Part shown: one piece after another, positions 36,588-46,025 of the stretch
Layout: each line of letters begins with the position of its first letter
Numbering within the stretch: the first letter of the stretch is position 1
Source: Methanobacteriota archaeon
GTDB taxonomy: Archaea; Methanobacteriota; Methanobacteria; Methanobacteriales; Methanobacteriaceae
DNA length: 64,000 nt
Assembly (NCBI GenBank): GCA_023411115.1
Contig: JAEYPF010000018.1
Span: 310,001 to 374,000 of the forward strand
Direction: 5' to 3'
Translations under genes and position numbers: made by a program
The notes under the pieces: model-generated
Seen by the model: only the letters and a program-made list of their open reading frames with translations
Databases searched by the model: none
What the model was told of the DNA's origin: nothing

Positions 36588-37757
36588 TTAAATCCTCAGA
36601 AATTCATCAGGGGCAAGGCTTGTAGCCATCATCACCATGTTAATCTCCTGATGTTCTCTCCAACTGTAATGTTCTCTATTTTTGTCGTTCATCCAGAATT
36701 GATCAATGACTTCCACAAGGGGCATATATCTCATTAAAGATTCAACCTGCGACTGCAGGGAATTTTTCCTATCAAACAGTTCTGGGTTCTCTTTGATCCA
36801 TCCAAGCAGATTTTCAACACCTTTCAATCCTATAGATAGTCCAAGTTCGCGGAAAGCCAGGCGATACTCAGCAGTAAGTTCTAATGTTTGGCCTGCTGCA
36901 AAGGATCCAACACCAAATAAGGAGGAATCAACAACTTTTTCAAGCAAACTCATGCAGGAAAAACCTTTCATCATCAACTGTGAGATCCTTGAAGCGTCAG
37001 ATAGAAGTCCACCAATGCCTAATGGGTCATTAGAAGCCATATTCATGCCCTGGCAGATATTTTTCATGTCGGCAATTTCAATATTAAGATCAAGCCCTGA
37101 TAACTGCTCGAAATCTTGGGCAGCTGCCTGCAGTTCGCTATAAGTGACGAAACCGTCAAGAGGATCATGCTGGCCCATAGAAGGAACAAGCGGATATGTG
37201 AGATCGATACTCATCTTCCAGTACATTCTTTTTCGACCGCCTGAAGAGGGGGTATATGTGAATTTAGCATGAGCAGTATGTGCCAGTTCAATTGCCCACT
37301 TGAGATATTTTGGATCTTCAGTGACCTGACTTACTCGGTTGAGGGCATGCATCCATTTTGTCAGGTAATGGTAGTACTGCCCGTCTTGATCCCATTCCAG
37401 GCGTTCATCATATGGTTCATTAGATTGGCGTTCGTTAAGCAGCTTCCCGATCCGTAGGCCTCCTTTAGTCGGATGGTTTTCACCTTCTATATCATCGAGG
37501 CCGCCAATCCAGCCATAGCGCGTGTCGTCATCGCGGTGTTTACCTAGAATGTGATGCACCTGGTCAACGAGGCGCAATGCAAGGTCTAAGCAGGTCTTAT
37601 CCTCCGTCAGGCGAAAAAGCTCGAGATAGTTGCACACCGCAAAGGCATCTGTCCACAAATATCGCTTGGGATCATCGCTAACTGGTTCAAGACCAGTTAA
37701 TTCTGCGAAATCCTCCATGATTTCTTTAACAGATTCGATATTTTGGTTGGGCTTCAT
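36588..37757 (-). CDS. Helical-barrel (six-hairpin glycosidase-like) protein
   Basis: 389 residues from the ATG at 37757, chosen because GGTGA lies five bases before it. Repeated helical hairpins with LELFRLTEDKTCLDLALRLVDQ (near 50-72), YHYLTKWMHALNRVSQ (near 130-145) and paired aromatic/acid residues resemble the (alpha/alpha)6 barrel of six-hairpin glycosidases and epimerases. No signal peptide, so it acts in the cytoplasm. Its 5' half is clearly richer in G+C than its neighbours, a sign of possible transfer. Substrate unknown, and the catalytic acid cannot be named. Confidence 0.7.
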   Translation of the reverse strand: MKPNQNIESVKEIMEDFAELTGLEPVSDDPKRYLWTDAFAVCNYLELFRLTEDKTCLDLALRLVDQVHHILGKHRDDDTRYGWIGGLDDIEGENHPTKGGLRIGKLLNERQSNEPYDERLEWDQDGQYYHYLTKWMHALNRVSQVTEDPKYLKWAIELAHTAHAKFTYTPSSGGRKRMYWKMSIDLTYPLVPSMGQHDPLDGFVTYSELQAAAQDFEQLSGLDLNIEIADMKNICQGMNMASNDPLGIGGLLSDASRISQLMMKGFSCMSLLEKVVDSSLFGVGSFAAGQTLELTAEYRLAFRELGLSIGLKGVENLLGWIKENPELFDRKNSLQSQVESLMRYMPLVEVIDQFWMNDKNREHYSWREHQEINMVMMATSLAPDEFLRI

Positions 37758-37982
37758 TTTTTTCACCAAAATTTTATCATACTTATCTATCTATTTTTCT
37801 GTATATTTATATTTTATCATGGTTTAAAAGAGTTATTTTTGTTTTGTGGGTTTATTATCGGGTATTTTTTTGTTTATATTGTTTTAAAAAAGCTTTTACA
37901 ATTTTTGGCAATATAAATTGATATTTAAAATGAATATGGGAAGAAAAAAATAAGATTTTTTGTAGAGGGGGATTTTAAGACA

Positions 37983-38672
37983 TTATTCTGAGTATAAATT
38001 CCTTAAAGCATCTCCAGATGGGGTTAGTTGTGGGCCTATGTTCATCTTATCAATTGTAGCATCTACTTCCTTAAGAGTTAACCAGCCCTCTTTTCCTGCA
38101 GCCCTGTTAAATTCACCCCATGTATTCTTACTTTTCCCTGTTTTAAGATCAACATAAATGTACGTGACTTCATGTGTAGAGGAACCGTTTTCATCAATGA
38201 CTTCATGATAATCAGGTATTTTCCAGATTTCCTTGCCATTCATGGTTATTTTTTGAGGTTTTCCTGATGAATAATCTGATTGAATATCTGCAATGTAAGT
38301 TGCCTTTAGTTCATCTAATGACTTCCATTCTCTGTCATCTACTTTACTCATCCATGTTTTCGCATCAATAGTCATAACCAAAACTTGATCCCTATAAAAG
38401 CTATTATATGTTTCCACTATCCAGTACTTCCCATCCGAAGTCAAATGAACACTTTTTATAGGATCACTCTCAAAACCTCCTGTTCCGAGATTTAGTCTTG
38501 CTATGGATATAGCTGTTGCTTCTGGAGTTGAATTATTAAAAATAGAATCAGAATAAGTTGAATCTCCTAAAATCTCTGTGATGCCACCGGGCAGGGTTAT
38601 TAAGGCTCCAACTGATAAAACAATAATTCCGCCTATTAAACTGCCTGCAATCAGTAAATCTCTCTTCTCCAC
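37983..38672 (-). CDS. Membrane-anchored protein of unknown function
   Basis: 229 residues with one N-terminal membrane helix (about 8-28) and a soluble external domain. Two strand-rich units resemble one another (KYWIVETYNSFYRDQVLVMTIDAKTW near 75 and EVTYIYVDLKTGKSK near 167), reminiscent of PepSY or YkyA-like folds, but that is only an impression. No operon partner. Confidence 0.7.
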   Translation of the reverse strand: MEKRDLLIAGSLIGGIIVLSVGALITLPGGITEILGDSTYSDSIFNNSTPEATAISIARLNLGTGGFESDPIKSVHLTSDGKYWIVETYNSFYRDQVLVMTIDAKTWMSKVDDREWKSLDELKATYIADIQSDYSSGKPQKITMNGKEIWKIPDYHEVIDENGSSTHEVTYIYVDLKTGKSKNTWGEFNRAAGKEGWLTLKEVDATIDKMNIGPQLTPSGDALRNLYSE

Positions 38673-38851
38673 TTTAATCCCTTTATTAATTTATTAAAAC
38701 TATGAATTTGAGTAGTAAAGAAGTAATATTTAATGTTTCCTATTATAATCATAAGTTAGTATGATTAAACTTGATATGTACTTACAAATGTGTTATTTCA
38801 AAAAAATAGGGGATAAGATAAAAAATTAACATAAAAAAGTAAATATGATCA

Positions 38852-39289
38852 TTAATCCCAAACATAAAGCCTGAACATATAACTCTGGTAGCTTTTAACG
38901 CCAACACCGATATTACTGGCATTTTTCATATCTGCATTGGCTGCAATGGTAGTATTAACCTGATTAACTTCTGTAAAATTATATTTGGAGCTTCTAAGTG
39001 TTTGATTCAAATAAATACCTGCTACCTGCCCTGCTTCTTTGATCCCTGTTTCGTCATTGTTACTGGCAGCCAGTATAACGGCGACATTTTGAAGGACTGT
39101 AAATCCTTCAGGACCTGTTTTATAGATTGCCATGGTCTCCAAGGTATCTTGAGCCTCATGAGAAAGGCGAATTTGCGGTGGTGAAGACAGCTGGGAATCA
39201 TTTACACTTACCACTACTGCAAGCAAAATAAAAACAATTATCAAACCCAGCGCTGCATCTAAAGTAAAAATAATTCCCTTATCATCCAT
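38852..39289 (-). CDS. Pilin-like membrane-anchored protein
   Basis: 145 residues. The start MDDKGIIFTLDAALGLIIVF is like archaeal type IV pilin-like proteins: a short charged leader with Lys-Gly, then a hydrophobic helix to about residue 30, then an Asn/Thr-rich external domain. It would be cut by a prepilin peptidase if genuine. No pilus assembly gene is adjacent. Single gene. Confidence 0.65.
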   Translation of the reverse strand: MDDKGIIFTLDAALGLIIVFILLAVVVSVNDSQLSSPPQIRLSHEAQDTLETMAIYKTGPEGFTVLQNVAVILAASNNDETGIKEAGQVAGIYLNQTLRSSKYNFTEVNQVNTTIAANADMKNASNIGVGVKSYQSYMFRLYVWD

Positions 39290-39404
39290 AAAACCATCTG
39301 CTTAATTAGTAACATCCATTGATATTCCTAATTTGTTTATGGATTATTTATAGGGATTCATACTCAAATTATCGGATTATAAAATAATTAAACTGTAATA
39401 GAAA

Positions 39405-40766
39405 TTATTTTTCCCTTACAGCTTTTACAACTTCATCTTTTTTCTTTATAGCTTCCTGCGCCGCTTTTTCAACTTTTTCCTTCATGATTTCAAAGTCTTC
39501 AGGGGTTGTATCTCCAACTACCTTTTTGATCTTGGTATAAGCAGCCTCTCTAAATAATGGAGTTAATTCTTCTTCAACACCGTTCCTTATGAGCTTGGCT
39601 TTTCCACTGCCATCAACATAACCGATTTCAGCTATATCCACTTTTGCTCCAGATATTGCCTTTTTAACTTCTTCAGCGATATTTTCAGGCGCTATTATCA
39701 TTAGAGAATCCACTGAAACTCCGAGTGGGTCTATATCCAGTTTTTCAAGCATCTCCAGTACCTTTGGATTTATCAATTCCCGTATCTTATCATCGAAAAC
39801 AGTGAGTCCAACTCCAGTAGTATTTGAGATCTCGTGTGCGTCCCCTCTGAGACCTCCATTTGTAACATCGGTCATGGCATGAACTTCTGGAAGTAGTCCT
39901 GCATTAAAAATGGCTTCAGAAGCTTTTATAAAACTAACATCCATTGTTTCATTTACAACATCGAACATCCCGTGGTATATAGCAGTTGTGGTTATGGTTC
40001 CTCCTCCAGAACCTTCTGTCATCAAAATGACATCTCCAGCTTCGGCACGTTTTCTTGCAGTTGGCGGATATTCAGATATTCCCACAGCGCCGACGGCACT
40101 TACCAGCCTGTCGCCTAAAACCATGTCTCCACCAACACGGAGCGTACTTCCAGCTACAAGCGGTACATTTACAAGCTCTGAGACCGCACAAACTCCTGCA
40201 GTAAAATCGAATAATTTTCCAACATCACCGTCGTCTGCAAGGTGCAGATCGCTTAATATTGCAACAGGGTCGGCTCCCATAACACAAACATCCCTCAGTG
40301 ATGCTCTGGCAACATGGAACCCTCCTAAAAATGGATATTCACTTAAACGGGAATGTATCCCATCTACAGCGGTTGTAACGTAAATATCATTGGATGCAAC
40401 ACTTTTTTTAACTACTCCTCCGTCGTCTTGAGCTTCAGGAGTTATAAAAGCGTTTGTATGGGTGCTTGACACTATGTCTGCAATTCTCCTGTGAACGAAA
40501 AAATCCCCTTCTCCCCTGGAACCGACACCTATTTCGCCCATTTTTACGTCTGCCTTGGGGTAATTTATTACTTCCCTAAGGAAATTATCGGGGTGTGATT
40601 CAATTTCTAAGGTATGTTTTACCTCTTCAACCACAGCAGATGCCATTTTAGAAGCTTGTTCGGGAGTAATGTTTTTGTATTCCAGTATTTTGTCCTTCAA
40701 GCTATTTTCAACGGATTTTTCATCATTTTGCTTTATCGCATGTCTTACAAAGCCTTCTATGTCCAC
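39405..40766 (-). CDS. AIR synthase-related (PurM/HypE/SelD-like) protein
   Basis: 453 residues. Residues 60-400 have the PurM-like ATP-binding fold: GEIGVGSRGEGDFFVHRRIAD near 78-98, GGFHVARASLRDVCVMGADP near 147-166, and MTDVTNGGLRGDAHEIS near 298-314. Extra helical segments at both ends (1-55 and 415-453, Lys/Glu-rich) are not part of the standard fold. The family uses ATP to activate acyl or selenium groups; the substrate here is unknown. Common in methanogens. It is divergent from a ferredoxin gene across a hairpin array. Confidence 0.82.
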   Translation of the reverse strand: MDIEGFVRHAIKQNDEKSVENSLKDKILEYKNITPEQASKMASAVVEEVKHTLEIESHPDNFLREVINYPKADVKMGEIGVGSRGEGDFFVHRRIADIVSSTHTNAFITPEAQDDGGVVKKSVASNDIYVTTAVDGIHSRLSEYPFLGGFHVARASLRDVCVMGADPVAILSDLHLADDGDVGKLFDFTAGVCAVSELVNVPLVAGSTLRVGGDMVLGDRLVSAVGAVGISEYPPTARKRAEAGDVILMTEGSGGGTITTTAIYHGMFDVVNETMDVSFIKASEAIFNAGLLPEVHAMTDVTNGGLRGDAHEISNTTGVGLTVFDDKIRELINPKVLEMLEKLDIDPLGVSVDSLMIIAPENIAEEVKKAISGAKVDIAEIGYVDGSGKAKLIRNGVEEELTPLFREAAYTKIKKVVGDTTPEDFEIMKEKVEKAAQEAIKKKDEVVKAVREK

Positions 40767-40808
40767 TTAATATTCTCCTTGAATGTTTTAAATGATTTAA
40801 TGAGTTGA

Positions 40809-40951
40809 AGGAAATGCATAGCATGCGAAAAACTTCGTTTTTCGCTGTTACAAAATCGAAGATTTTGTAAACATTTCCTGAACATTCGGAAATCTTGATT
40901 TCCGATGCCCCGAAATCACAGATTTCGAGGGCCCAAAAAACAAGTTTTTTG
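40809..40951. repeat. Array of five consecutive short hairpins
   Basis: Five perfect or near-perfect inverted repeats lie almost end to end in the 407-base gene-free stretch 40767-41173: 40825-40845 (9-base stem), 40848-40870 (10), 40886-40905 (9), 40907-40932 (11 with one bulge) and 40934-40951 (8). Loops are two or three bases. AGGAAATG at 40809-40816 and CATTTCCT at 40872-40879 enclose the first two as a branched structure. The middle stems share the pattern AATC-loop-GATT. The rest of the gap shows no gene. Confidence 0.8.
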
Positions 40952-41173
40952 AGTTATAAAAACTATTTTTATGTTGACTTGATCTTAATTGTGATTCCAT
41001 TCCATTTAAATATATAATTATAATATTCATGAAAATCATATTATTAGATCACTAGCCAGATCATTTTAATTACTCTTATTTTAGCAGCAGAGTATCGACT
41101 TCTAAAATTAATTTTAATCTGGCCTTGAAGTAGATAATCTCTGAAATTTAATTGATAAATATGAGGAAATGGT

Positions 41174-42001
41174 ATGAAAAGAGATGTTATCAAAATCAAC
41201 GAAGAAAAATGTATAGGCTGCGGTGACTGTATTCCCGGATGTCCTGAAGGAGCTTTACAAGTAATTGAAGGAAAGGCAAGACTTATAAGCGATTTATTCT
41301 GTGATGGCCTAGGAGCTTGTATTGGAACATGTCCTCAGGGAGCTATAGAAATTGAACAAAGGGAAGCTGAGCCTTATGATGAGTACAAGGTTATGGGAAA
41401 TATAATAAAGGGCGGGCCCAGTGTTATAACAGCCCATTTAAAACATCTTTATGACCACGGTCAAACAAATTATCTCAATCAAGCAATTGATTTTCTAAAG
41501 GAAAGAAGTATCGAGGTCCCAGATTATAAAAAAGCAGAATCATCCTCATGTGCATGTCCCGGTTCCATGGCAGTGGATTTAAGTCAAAAACTGGAAACTA
41601 AAGATGAACCTCAAATAAGAGTTAGTCCAGAACTTAGAAATTGGCCTGTACAGTTACAGCTTCTAAATCCAAATGCACCTTATTTTAAAAACGCAGATCT
41701 TTTAATCTCAGCTGACTGTGCACCCTTTGCATATGCCAATTTCCATCAGGAGTTCTTAAAAGATAAAGTTTTGATAATCCTTTGCCCGAAACTGGATCAG
41801 ACTATAGAGTTATATGTGGATAAATTAACTGAAATCTTTGATAAACAGGATATAAACTCCATTTCACTTGTACATATGGAAGTTCCGTGTTGTTCAGGTA
41901 TTGAGGTTATAGTTAGAAGGGCTTTAGAAAAAGCTCAAAAGGAGATACCTATTACAGATTACACGATTTCTATAGCAGGTGAAATAATAAGAACCAGATA
42001 A
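41174..42001 (+). CDS. Dicluster 4Fe-4S ferredoxin-like protein
   Basis: 275 residues. The N-terminal ferredoxin domain has CIGCGDCIPGCPEG (13-26) and CDGLGACIGTCPQG (about 43-56). The C-terminal part (150-275) is rich in Cys (SSSCACPGS, SADCAPFAYANFH, PKLD, VPCCSGIE) with no membrane helices and could bind a further metal centre. Proteins of this kind occur in many anaerobes next to hybrid-cluster or redox enzymes; the partner here is unknown. GAGG lies seven bases before the ATG. Confidence 0.85.
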   Translation: MKRDVIKINEEKCIGCGDCIPGCPEGALQVIEGKARLISDLFCDGLGACIGTCPQGAIEIEQREAEPYDEYKVMGNIIKGGPSVITAHLKHLYDHGQTNYLNQAIDFLKERSIEVPDYKKAESSSCACPGSMAVDLSQKLETKDEPQIRVSPELRNWPVQLQLLNPNAPYFKNADLLISADCAPFAYANFHQEFLKDKVLIILCPKLDQTIELYVDKLTEIFDKQDINSISLVHMEVPCCSGIEVIVRRALEKAQKEIPITDYTISIAGEIIRTR

Positions 42002-42040
42002 AAAATTAAAAAACAAAGGATATGTAAATATATCCTACTT

Positions 42041-42643
42041 CTATTTTGATGGAATAGTCCTTACAAAATTCTTCAAAATATTTAAGCCCACTTCACCGCT
42101 TTTTTCTGGGTGAAACTGGGTAGCAAAAACATTATCTTTGCATACGGCTGCAGTTAGGTCAATTCCATAATCAGTGGTTGCAGCTATTATGTCTTCATCT
42201 TCAGGCTTTACATAATAAGAATGGACAAAGTACATGTATTCATCACCGATTCCCTGAAGTATTGGGCATTCATTTACAATTTTCAGATTATTCCAGCCCA
42301 TATGGGGTATTTTGAGACCTTCCGGAATTTTTGCCACCTCACCTTTAAACACATCGAGCCCCTTAACTCCTTCACTTTCCTGACTTCTGGTAAATAGGAC
42401 CTGTAACCCTAAACAAACCCCTAAAAAAGGCTTTCCATCATTTATATGGTCATGAATTGTGTCTTTATAGTTTTCAAGATGATCCATGGCAGTTCCAAAT
42501 GATCCAACTCCGGGTAAGACAAGTGCATCGGCTTTTTCCATTTCAGCGGTGTCCTGGGAGATAGTTGTTTCTTCACCTATCTTAGAGAACCCATTTTTAA
42601 TGCTTTTAAGATTTCCAGATCCATAATCGATTATAACTATCAT
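42041..42643 (-). CDS. hisH: Imidazole glycerol phosphate synthase, glutaminase subunit
   Basis: 200 residues. Class I glutaminase with GVCLGLQVLF (nucleophile Cys near 79), and His and Glu in ATQFHPEKSG near 177-186; oxyanion region VLPGVGSFG near 46. Gives ammonia to HisF in histidine synthesis. hisF is not adjacent. It lies 37 bases from the nucleotidyltransferase gene on the same strand and may share its transcript. Confidence 0.94.
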   Translation of the reverse strand: MIVIIDYGSGNLKSIKNGFSKIGEETTISQDTAEMEKADALVLPGVGSFGTAMDHLENYKDTIHDHINDGKPFLGVCLGLQVLFTRSQESEGVKGLDVFKGEVAKIPEGLKIPHMGWNNLKIVNECPILQGIGDEYMYFVHSYYVKPEDEDIIAATTDYGIDLTAAVCKDNVFATQFHPEKSGEVGLNILKNFVRTIPSK

Positions 42644-42680
42644 TTTTGCCTCATTTTTGAATTATTGGATTAAAAAACAG

Positions 42681-43739
42681 TTAAAGGGATACAGATTTGT
42701 CCTGAGCTGCCCTGATGTAAAAATCATTCACGCGTATTGTATCCTCTAGATGTGGTGTTGAAACTTCATGTAAAATTGTATTTTCCATTGCAACTATTGA
42801 ATGAGATTTTCCGGGCTCTATTCTTACTGTATCGTTTTTTCCAAAGTATTCTTTTCTGTCTTCAAATTCGATGTAACCTGAACCGCTTATTATGTACATG
42901 GTTTCATCTTTTTCGGCGTGGTAATGGAATGAGGTTTGATAACTTTCTCTTATGAATAATTCCTTTGTAAGATACTTTTCGGTGTAAATAAGGACTTTTT
43001 CATAGCCCCATGGTTTATCTTTCCTGTTTTTATATTCTTTTTTGATTTGTTCCAGCTCTTTTGAGGTGTCAATTGCCATCCAGAAAAGACCATCTTCTTT
43101 ATAGTAGCCGAGTTGATTTTCGCTGGCCATCATTGGAAATACGGTTTTTTCAATATCTCCAACTTCAAAATCCCCGAAGTTAATTTCACCATTTGAAAAA
43201 TAAACCCCTCCATTAATATAGTAGTCAAGGACTGGTTTTTCCTTAAAAGATACCAGTTTATCTCCGCTGATTTCAACAATACCATAAGGAGAAACCATTT
43301 TGGTTATAAACATTGAAAGAGGGTAATCAGATTTTTCACCCTGATAAATCATTTTTTTAATATTTAAATCGGCAACTACGTCACCATTTCTTATTACACA
43401 TTGTTCACCATCTTCAACGTGTTCCATACCTAATCTTATAGCATTTAAGGTTCCAAGGGGCTCATCTTCTATTACATACTCAATTTTCATTCCATTATAA
43501 TTATTGCCGTACCGCTCTTCGATTTTTTCGCTTAAAAATCCAGTCAGTAGAAGGGCACGATCCACACCTGCATTTTTAAAATCGAATATTTGTTTATCAA
43601 GAATTGTATAATTATCCTGTCCATCTAATATAGAATAGTTATCTTTAATTTCAACTAATGGCTTTGGAACTCGCTCTGTAAGTGGTCTTAACCTTTTACC
43701 AAAACCCCCGCAAAGTATCATACCTGCTGTTTTGTTCAT
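42681..43739 (-). CDS. Sugar-nucleotidyltransferase fused to a cupin
   Basis: 352 residues. Residues 1-225 are an NDP-sugar pyrophosphorylase with the signature GGFGKRLRPLTERVPKPL at 11-28; residues 240-335 are a cupin (FHYHAEKDETMYIISGSGYIEFEDR, later EPGKSHSI) like the isomerase half of mannose-1-phosphate guanylyltransferases. Likely makes GDP-mannose or a related nucleotide sugar for surface glycans. A nine-residue stretch is duplicated in tandem at 33-41/42-50 (DNYSILDGQ, DNYTILDKQ), just after the nucleotide-binding loop. Confidence 0.88.
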   Translation of the reverse strand: MNKTAGMILCGGFGKRLRPLTERVPKPLVEIKDNYSILDGQDNYTILDKQIFDFKNAGVDRALLLTGFLSEKIEERYGNNYNGMKIEYVIEDEPLGTLNAIRLGMEHVEDGEQCVIRNGDVVADLNIKKMIYQGEKSDYPLSMFITKMVSPYGIVEISGDKLVSFKEKPVLDYYINGGVYFSNGEINFGDFEVGDIEKTVFPMMASENQLGYYKEDGLFWMAIDTSKELEQIKKEYKNRKDKPWGYEKVLIYTEKYLTKELFIRESYQTSFHYHAEKDETMYIISGSGYIEFEDRKEYFGKNDTVRIEPGKSHSIVAMENTILHEVSTPHLEDTIRVNDFYIRAAQDKSVSL

Positions 43740-43887
43740 TTTATCACCATTTACTTATTAGTATATTATTTTGTTTTTATAAGATATTAATACTTTATCT
43801 TAATTCCATAAGAACACTGCAAACTTAATCTTAAATATATAAATTTCAAATTTCTCTAATTTGATTATGTAAATTATAACTTTAAAC

Positions 43888-45006
43888 TTAACCTAAAATT
43901 TCCCTTAAAACTTCACCAAAATCAGATTTTACTATCTTAGCGGTGCCCAGGGTTTTAGCGTGTGCATCAAGTTCTGTAACAACGTATTTGTATCCTATCT
44001 TTTTTAAAGGTTCTACAAGTCTGGGGCCATCTGTTATTGCTAAGGCATCTATGTTCATGGTTTCTATTGGTACTGCATGAGGTACTCCTGCAACAATTGC
44101 AAAATCAATATTTTTGCCTTTTAGAGATTTTGCAGCTTCTTCACCAGTTATAGGATATTCATCGAGCCCTCCAGTTATTATATCTACATTTACACCTATA
44201 TTTTGGAGTTCTTCTTGGATATTGTTAGCATGCTGTCTTATCCGTGGAAGCCCAATTTCATCATCGAGATTTGCAATTATAAGGGGCATATTCTCAGGAT
44301 TTATTTCGTGGAATGGAATCTTTAAAATGTCAGCAAAGAGATAAAAGGTTTCTTTCTTTGCATTAAGGATAATAGCGATCTTTTCACCGTTTTGGAGTTT
44401 TTCTATCAGCATTTCTGCTATTTCTTTCTTGTCATCACCATAGGATGGAGCTATATAGCCTCCCTGTGCCATACCTCTTGTTTTTTCAATTTCTGTCGCT
44501 AATTTAAGCATTTTAGACTGCCTTTCCGCCTCTTCAACTGGTATGAGGCCTTCTTTACTTGCTGCCTCTAAAACAGCTATGGCTCCTTCTGTATTATCCC
44601 CTTCACTTAACCCTCCATGGGATTCAACAGCAAGAACTTTTGCACTTATATTTGCATTTTGGATGGCTTCTTTTAGGTCTTCTCCTATTATCATACTTGC
44701 ACAAGTTCCAACAATCCCTACAAGTTTTGGGGAAAACATGGAATCTACTTTCTGTAGAGTTTCTTCAAGTTTTGAAGAAGCTCCGAAGATAAAATCGTTT
44801 TCAGACATGGCTGTGGTTACAACCCTCACGCCGTCATTTTCAAGGAGTCTCCCTGTTCTAAAACAGCAGCCATGGGGGCCGTGAAGTATAATAACATCAG
44901 CATTCATGTCTCTTAATGTATAAAGTGATGCAGCAATTGGGCTTGGTCTTGGATGCAATTTTTCACCTCTAAGTACTGATTTCGTTGAATAATGTGTTTT
45001 GGTCAT
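43888..45006 (-). CDS. cfbD: Ni-sirohydrochlorin a,c-diamide reductive cyclase, catalytic subunit
   Basis: 372 residues, a nitrogenase component 1-like protein. Start HYSTKSVLRGEKLHPRP, GPHGCCFRTGRL with Cys47 and Cys48, and VGTCASMIIGEDL with Cys102 agree with CfbD, which holds an iron-sulfur cluster and reduces the macrocycle during coenzyme F430 synthesis. The NifH-like partner CfbC and other cfb genes are elsewhere. It lies alone on the minus strand between the nucleotidyltransferase gene and a divergent peptidase-like gene. Confidence 0.9.
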   Translation of the reverse strand: MTKTHYSTKSVLRGEKLHPRPSPIAASLYTLRDMNADVIILHGPHGCCFRTGRLLENDGVRVVTTAMSENDFIFGASSKLEETLQKVDSMFSPKLVGIVGTCASMIIGEDLKEAIQNANISAKVLAVESHGGLSEGDNTEGAIAVLEAASKEGLIPVEEAERQSKMLKLATEIEKTRGMAQGGYIAPSYGDDKKEIAEMLIEKLQNGEKIAIILNAKKETFYLFADILKIPFHEINPENMPLIIANLDDEIGLPRIRQHANNIQEELQNIGVNVDIITGGLDEYPITGEEAAKSLKGKNIDFAIVAGVPHAVPIETMNIDALAITDGPRLVEPLKKIGYKYVVTELDAHAKTLGTAKIVKSDFGEVLREILG

Positions 45007-45210
45007 TTATTAATTTAAATAAGTCTATTTATGTCTTTATTTATTATAAAAAAAATTAAATGGTTAATATTTTCATACCATATTTTTCTTTTAAGCCTAT
45101 ATTGATTCCCATAAATATAAGATTTAAGGTATAAATATGCATGATGATAATAGTAATATGTATTTGATTAATATTTATAAATCAAAATTTTGAAATAGAA
45201 TTTAGAATAA

Positions 45211-45966
45211 ATGCTGTATCGTGGAGGTATGGTTAAAATAGACCATAAACTATTGCTGCTATTTATTATAGTTGTATTGCTAGGTTCAATTATCGTTAAT
45301 CAACAATATGCTCAAGATAATGAACAAACTATGCAAATTAAAGTTCCCCAAAATTTAGAGCATAAAATTTTGGGCAGTGACAGTAAAGGGACAGTAACTA
45401 AAACTGGCCCCTATGGAAACCCCTATTCAACCCAGAAAATTGCTATTATAGTGGGGGTACACCCCCTTGAAGCAAATTCTCATAAGGCTATAGTCGAATC
45501 TGTTTTAATCAATTCTAAATCACTTAACAGTTCTTATTATATTTACAGCATTGATGTCACAAAAGACCCGGAGAATTATGATAACGGAAGAATTAACGGC
45601 CAGTTGCTTGCTAATAGATATGCAGTTCCAGACATAAAGAAAAATAAGTTTCAACTGGTAGTTGATGTACATTCCAATAGGGGTAAAGCTACAGGTTACA
45701 AAGAGATTAGATTTTTATCCGTACCGTTAAAATCTAATAGGTCAAAATTGATTGCATCTAAAATTATAACTGAGATTCCATGGCTTGTTTATTACATTCC
45801 GCCCAACGAAAAAGGCCCAAAAAGTCCTAAATATGTGACAGTTCCACTTATAGCTTCTGGAATACCATCAATTGTGTATGAATCATATACATATGACCCA
45901 TATAAAATAACATTGGAACATGCAGATGAATTTGTTAAGACTATAGATAATTTAAAACTAAATTAA
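45211..45966 (+). CDS. Secreted M14/succinylglutamate-desuccinylase-like hydrolase, short form
   Basis: 251 residues. An N-terminal hydrophobic segment (about 13-30) exports or anchors it. Zinc-site candidates are VGVHPLEANSH (His and Glu near 84-87), DVHSNRG (His near 151) and YESYTYDP (Glu near 219), the layout of M14-like carboxypeptidases. It is a paralogue of residues 25-210 of the 58198-59403 protein but lacks its extra C-terminal modules. Start: GGAGG lies only one base before the internal ATG at 45229, so the ATG at 45211 is kept with doubt. Confidence 0.75.
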   Translation: MLYRGGMVKIDHKLLLLFIIVVLLGSIIVNQQYAQDNEQTMQIKVPQNLEHKILGSDSKGTVTKTGPYGNPYSTQKIAIIVGVHPLEANSHKAIVESVLINSKSLNSSYYIYSIDVTKDPENYDNGRINGQLLANRYAVPDIKKNKFQLVVDVHSNRGKATGYKEIRFLSVPLKSNRSKLIASKIITEIPWLVYYIPPNEKGPKSPKYVTVPLIASGIPSIVYESYTYDPYKITLEHADEFVKTIDNLKLN

Positions 45967-46025
45967 CAGATTTACATGGATTTTATCCAAAGCTTTTTTA
46001 ATGTATTTAACCACATGTTTAGAAA

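Noticed and set aside
36706..37143. 145-residue plus-strand frame inside the helical-barrel gene
   Set aside because: Antisense shadow without promoter or motif.
39910..40383. 157-residue plus-strand frame inside the AIR-synthase-like gene
   Set aside because: Pro/Ser/Thr-rich antisense frame over a conserved coding region.
40809..40951. Possible CRISPR array
   Set aside because: The hairpins differ in sequence and have no constant repeat or equal-length spacers; no cas genes are near.
45229..45231. Internal ATG as start of the short M14-like protein
   Set aside because: GGAGG is only one base away, too close for normal initiation; the upstream ATG was kept with doubt.
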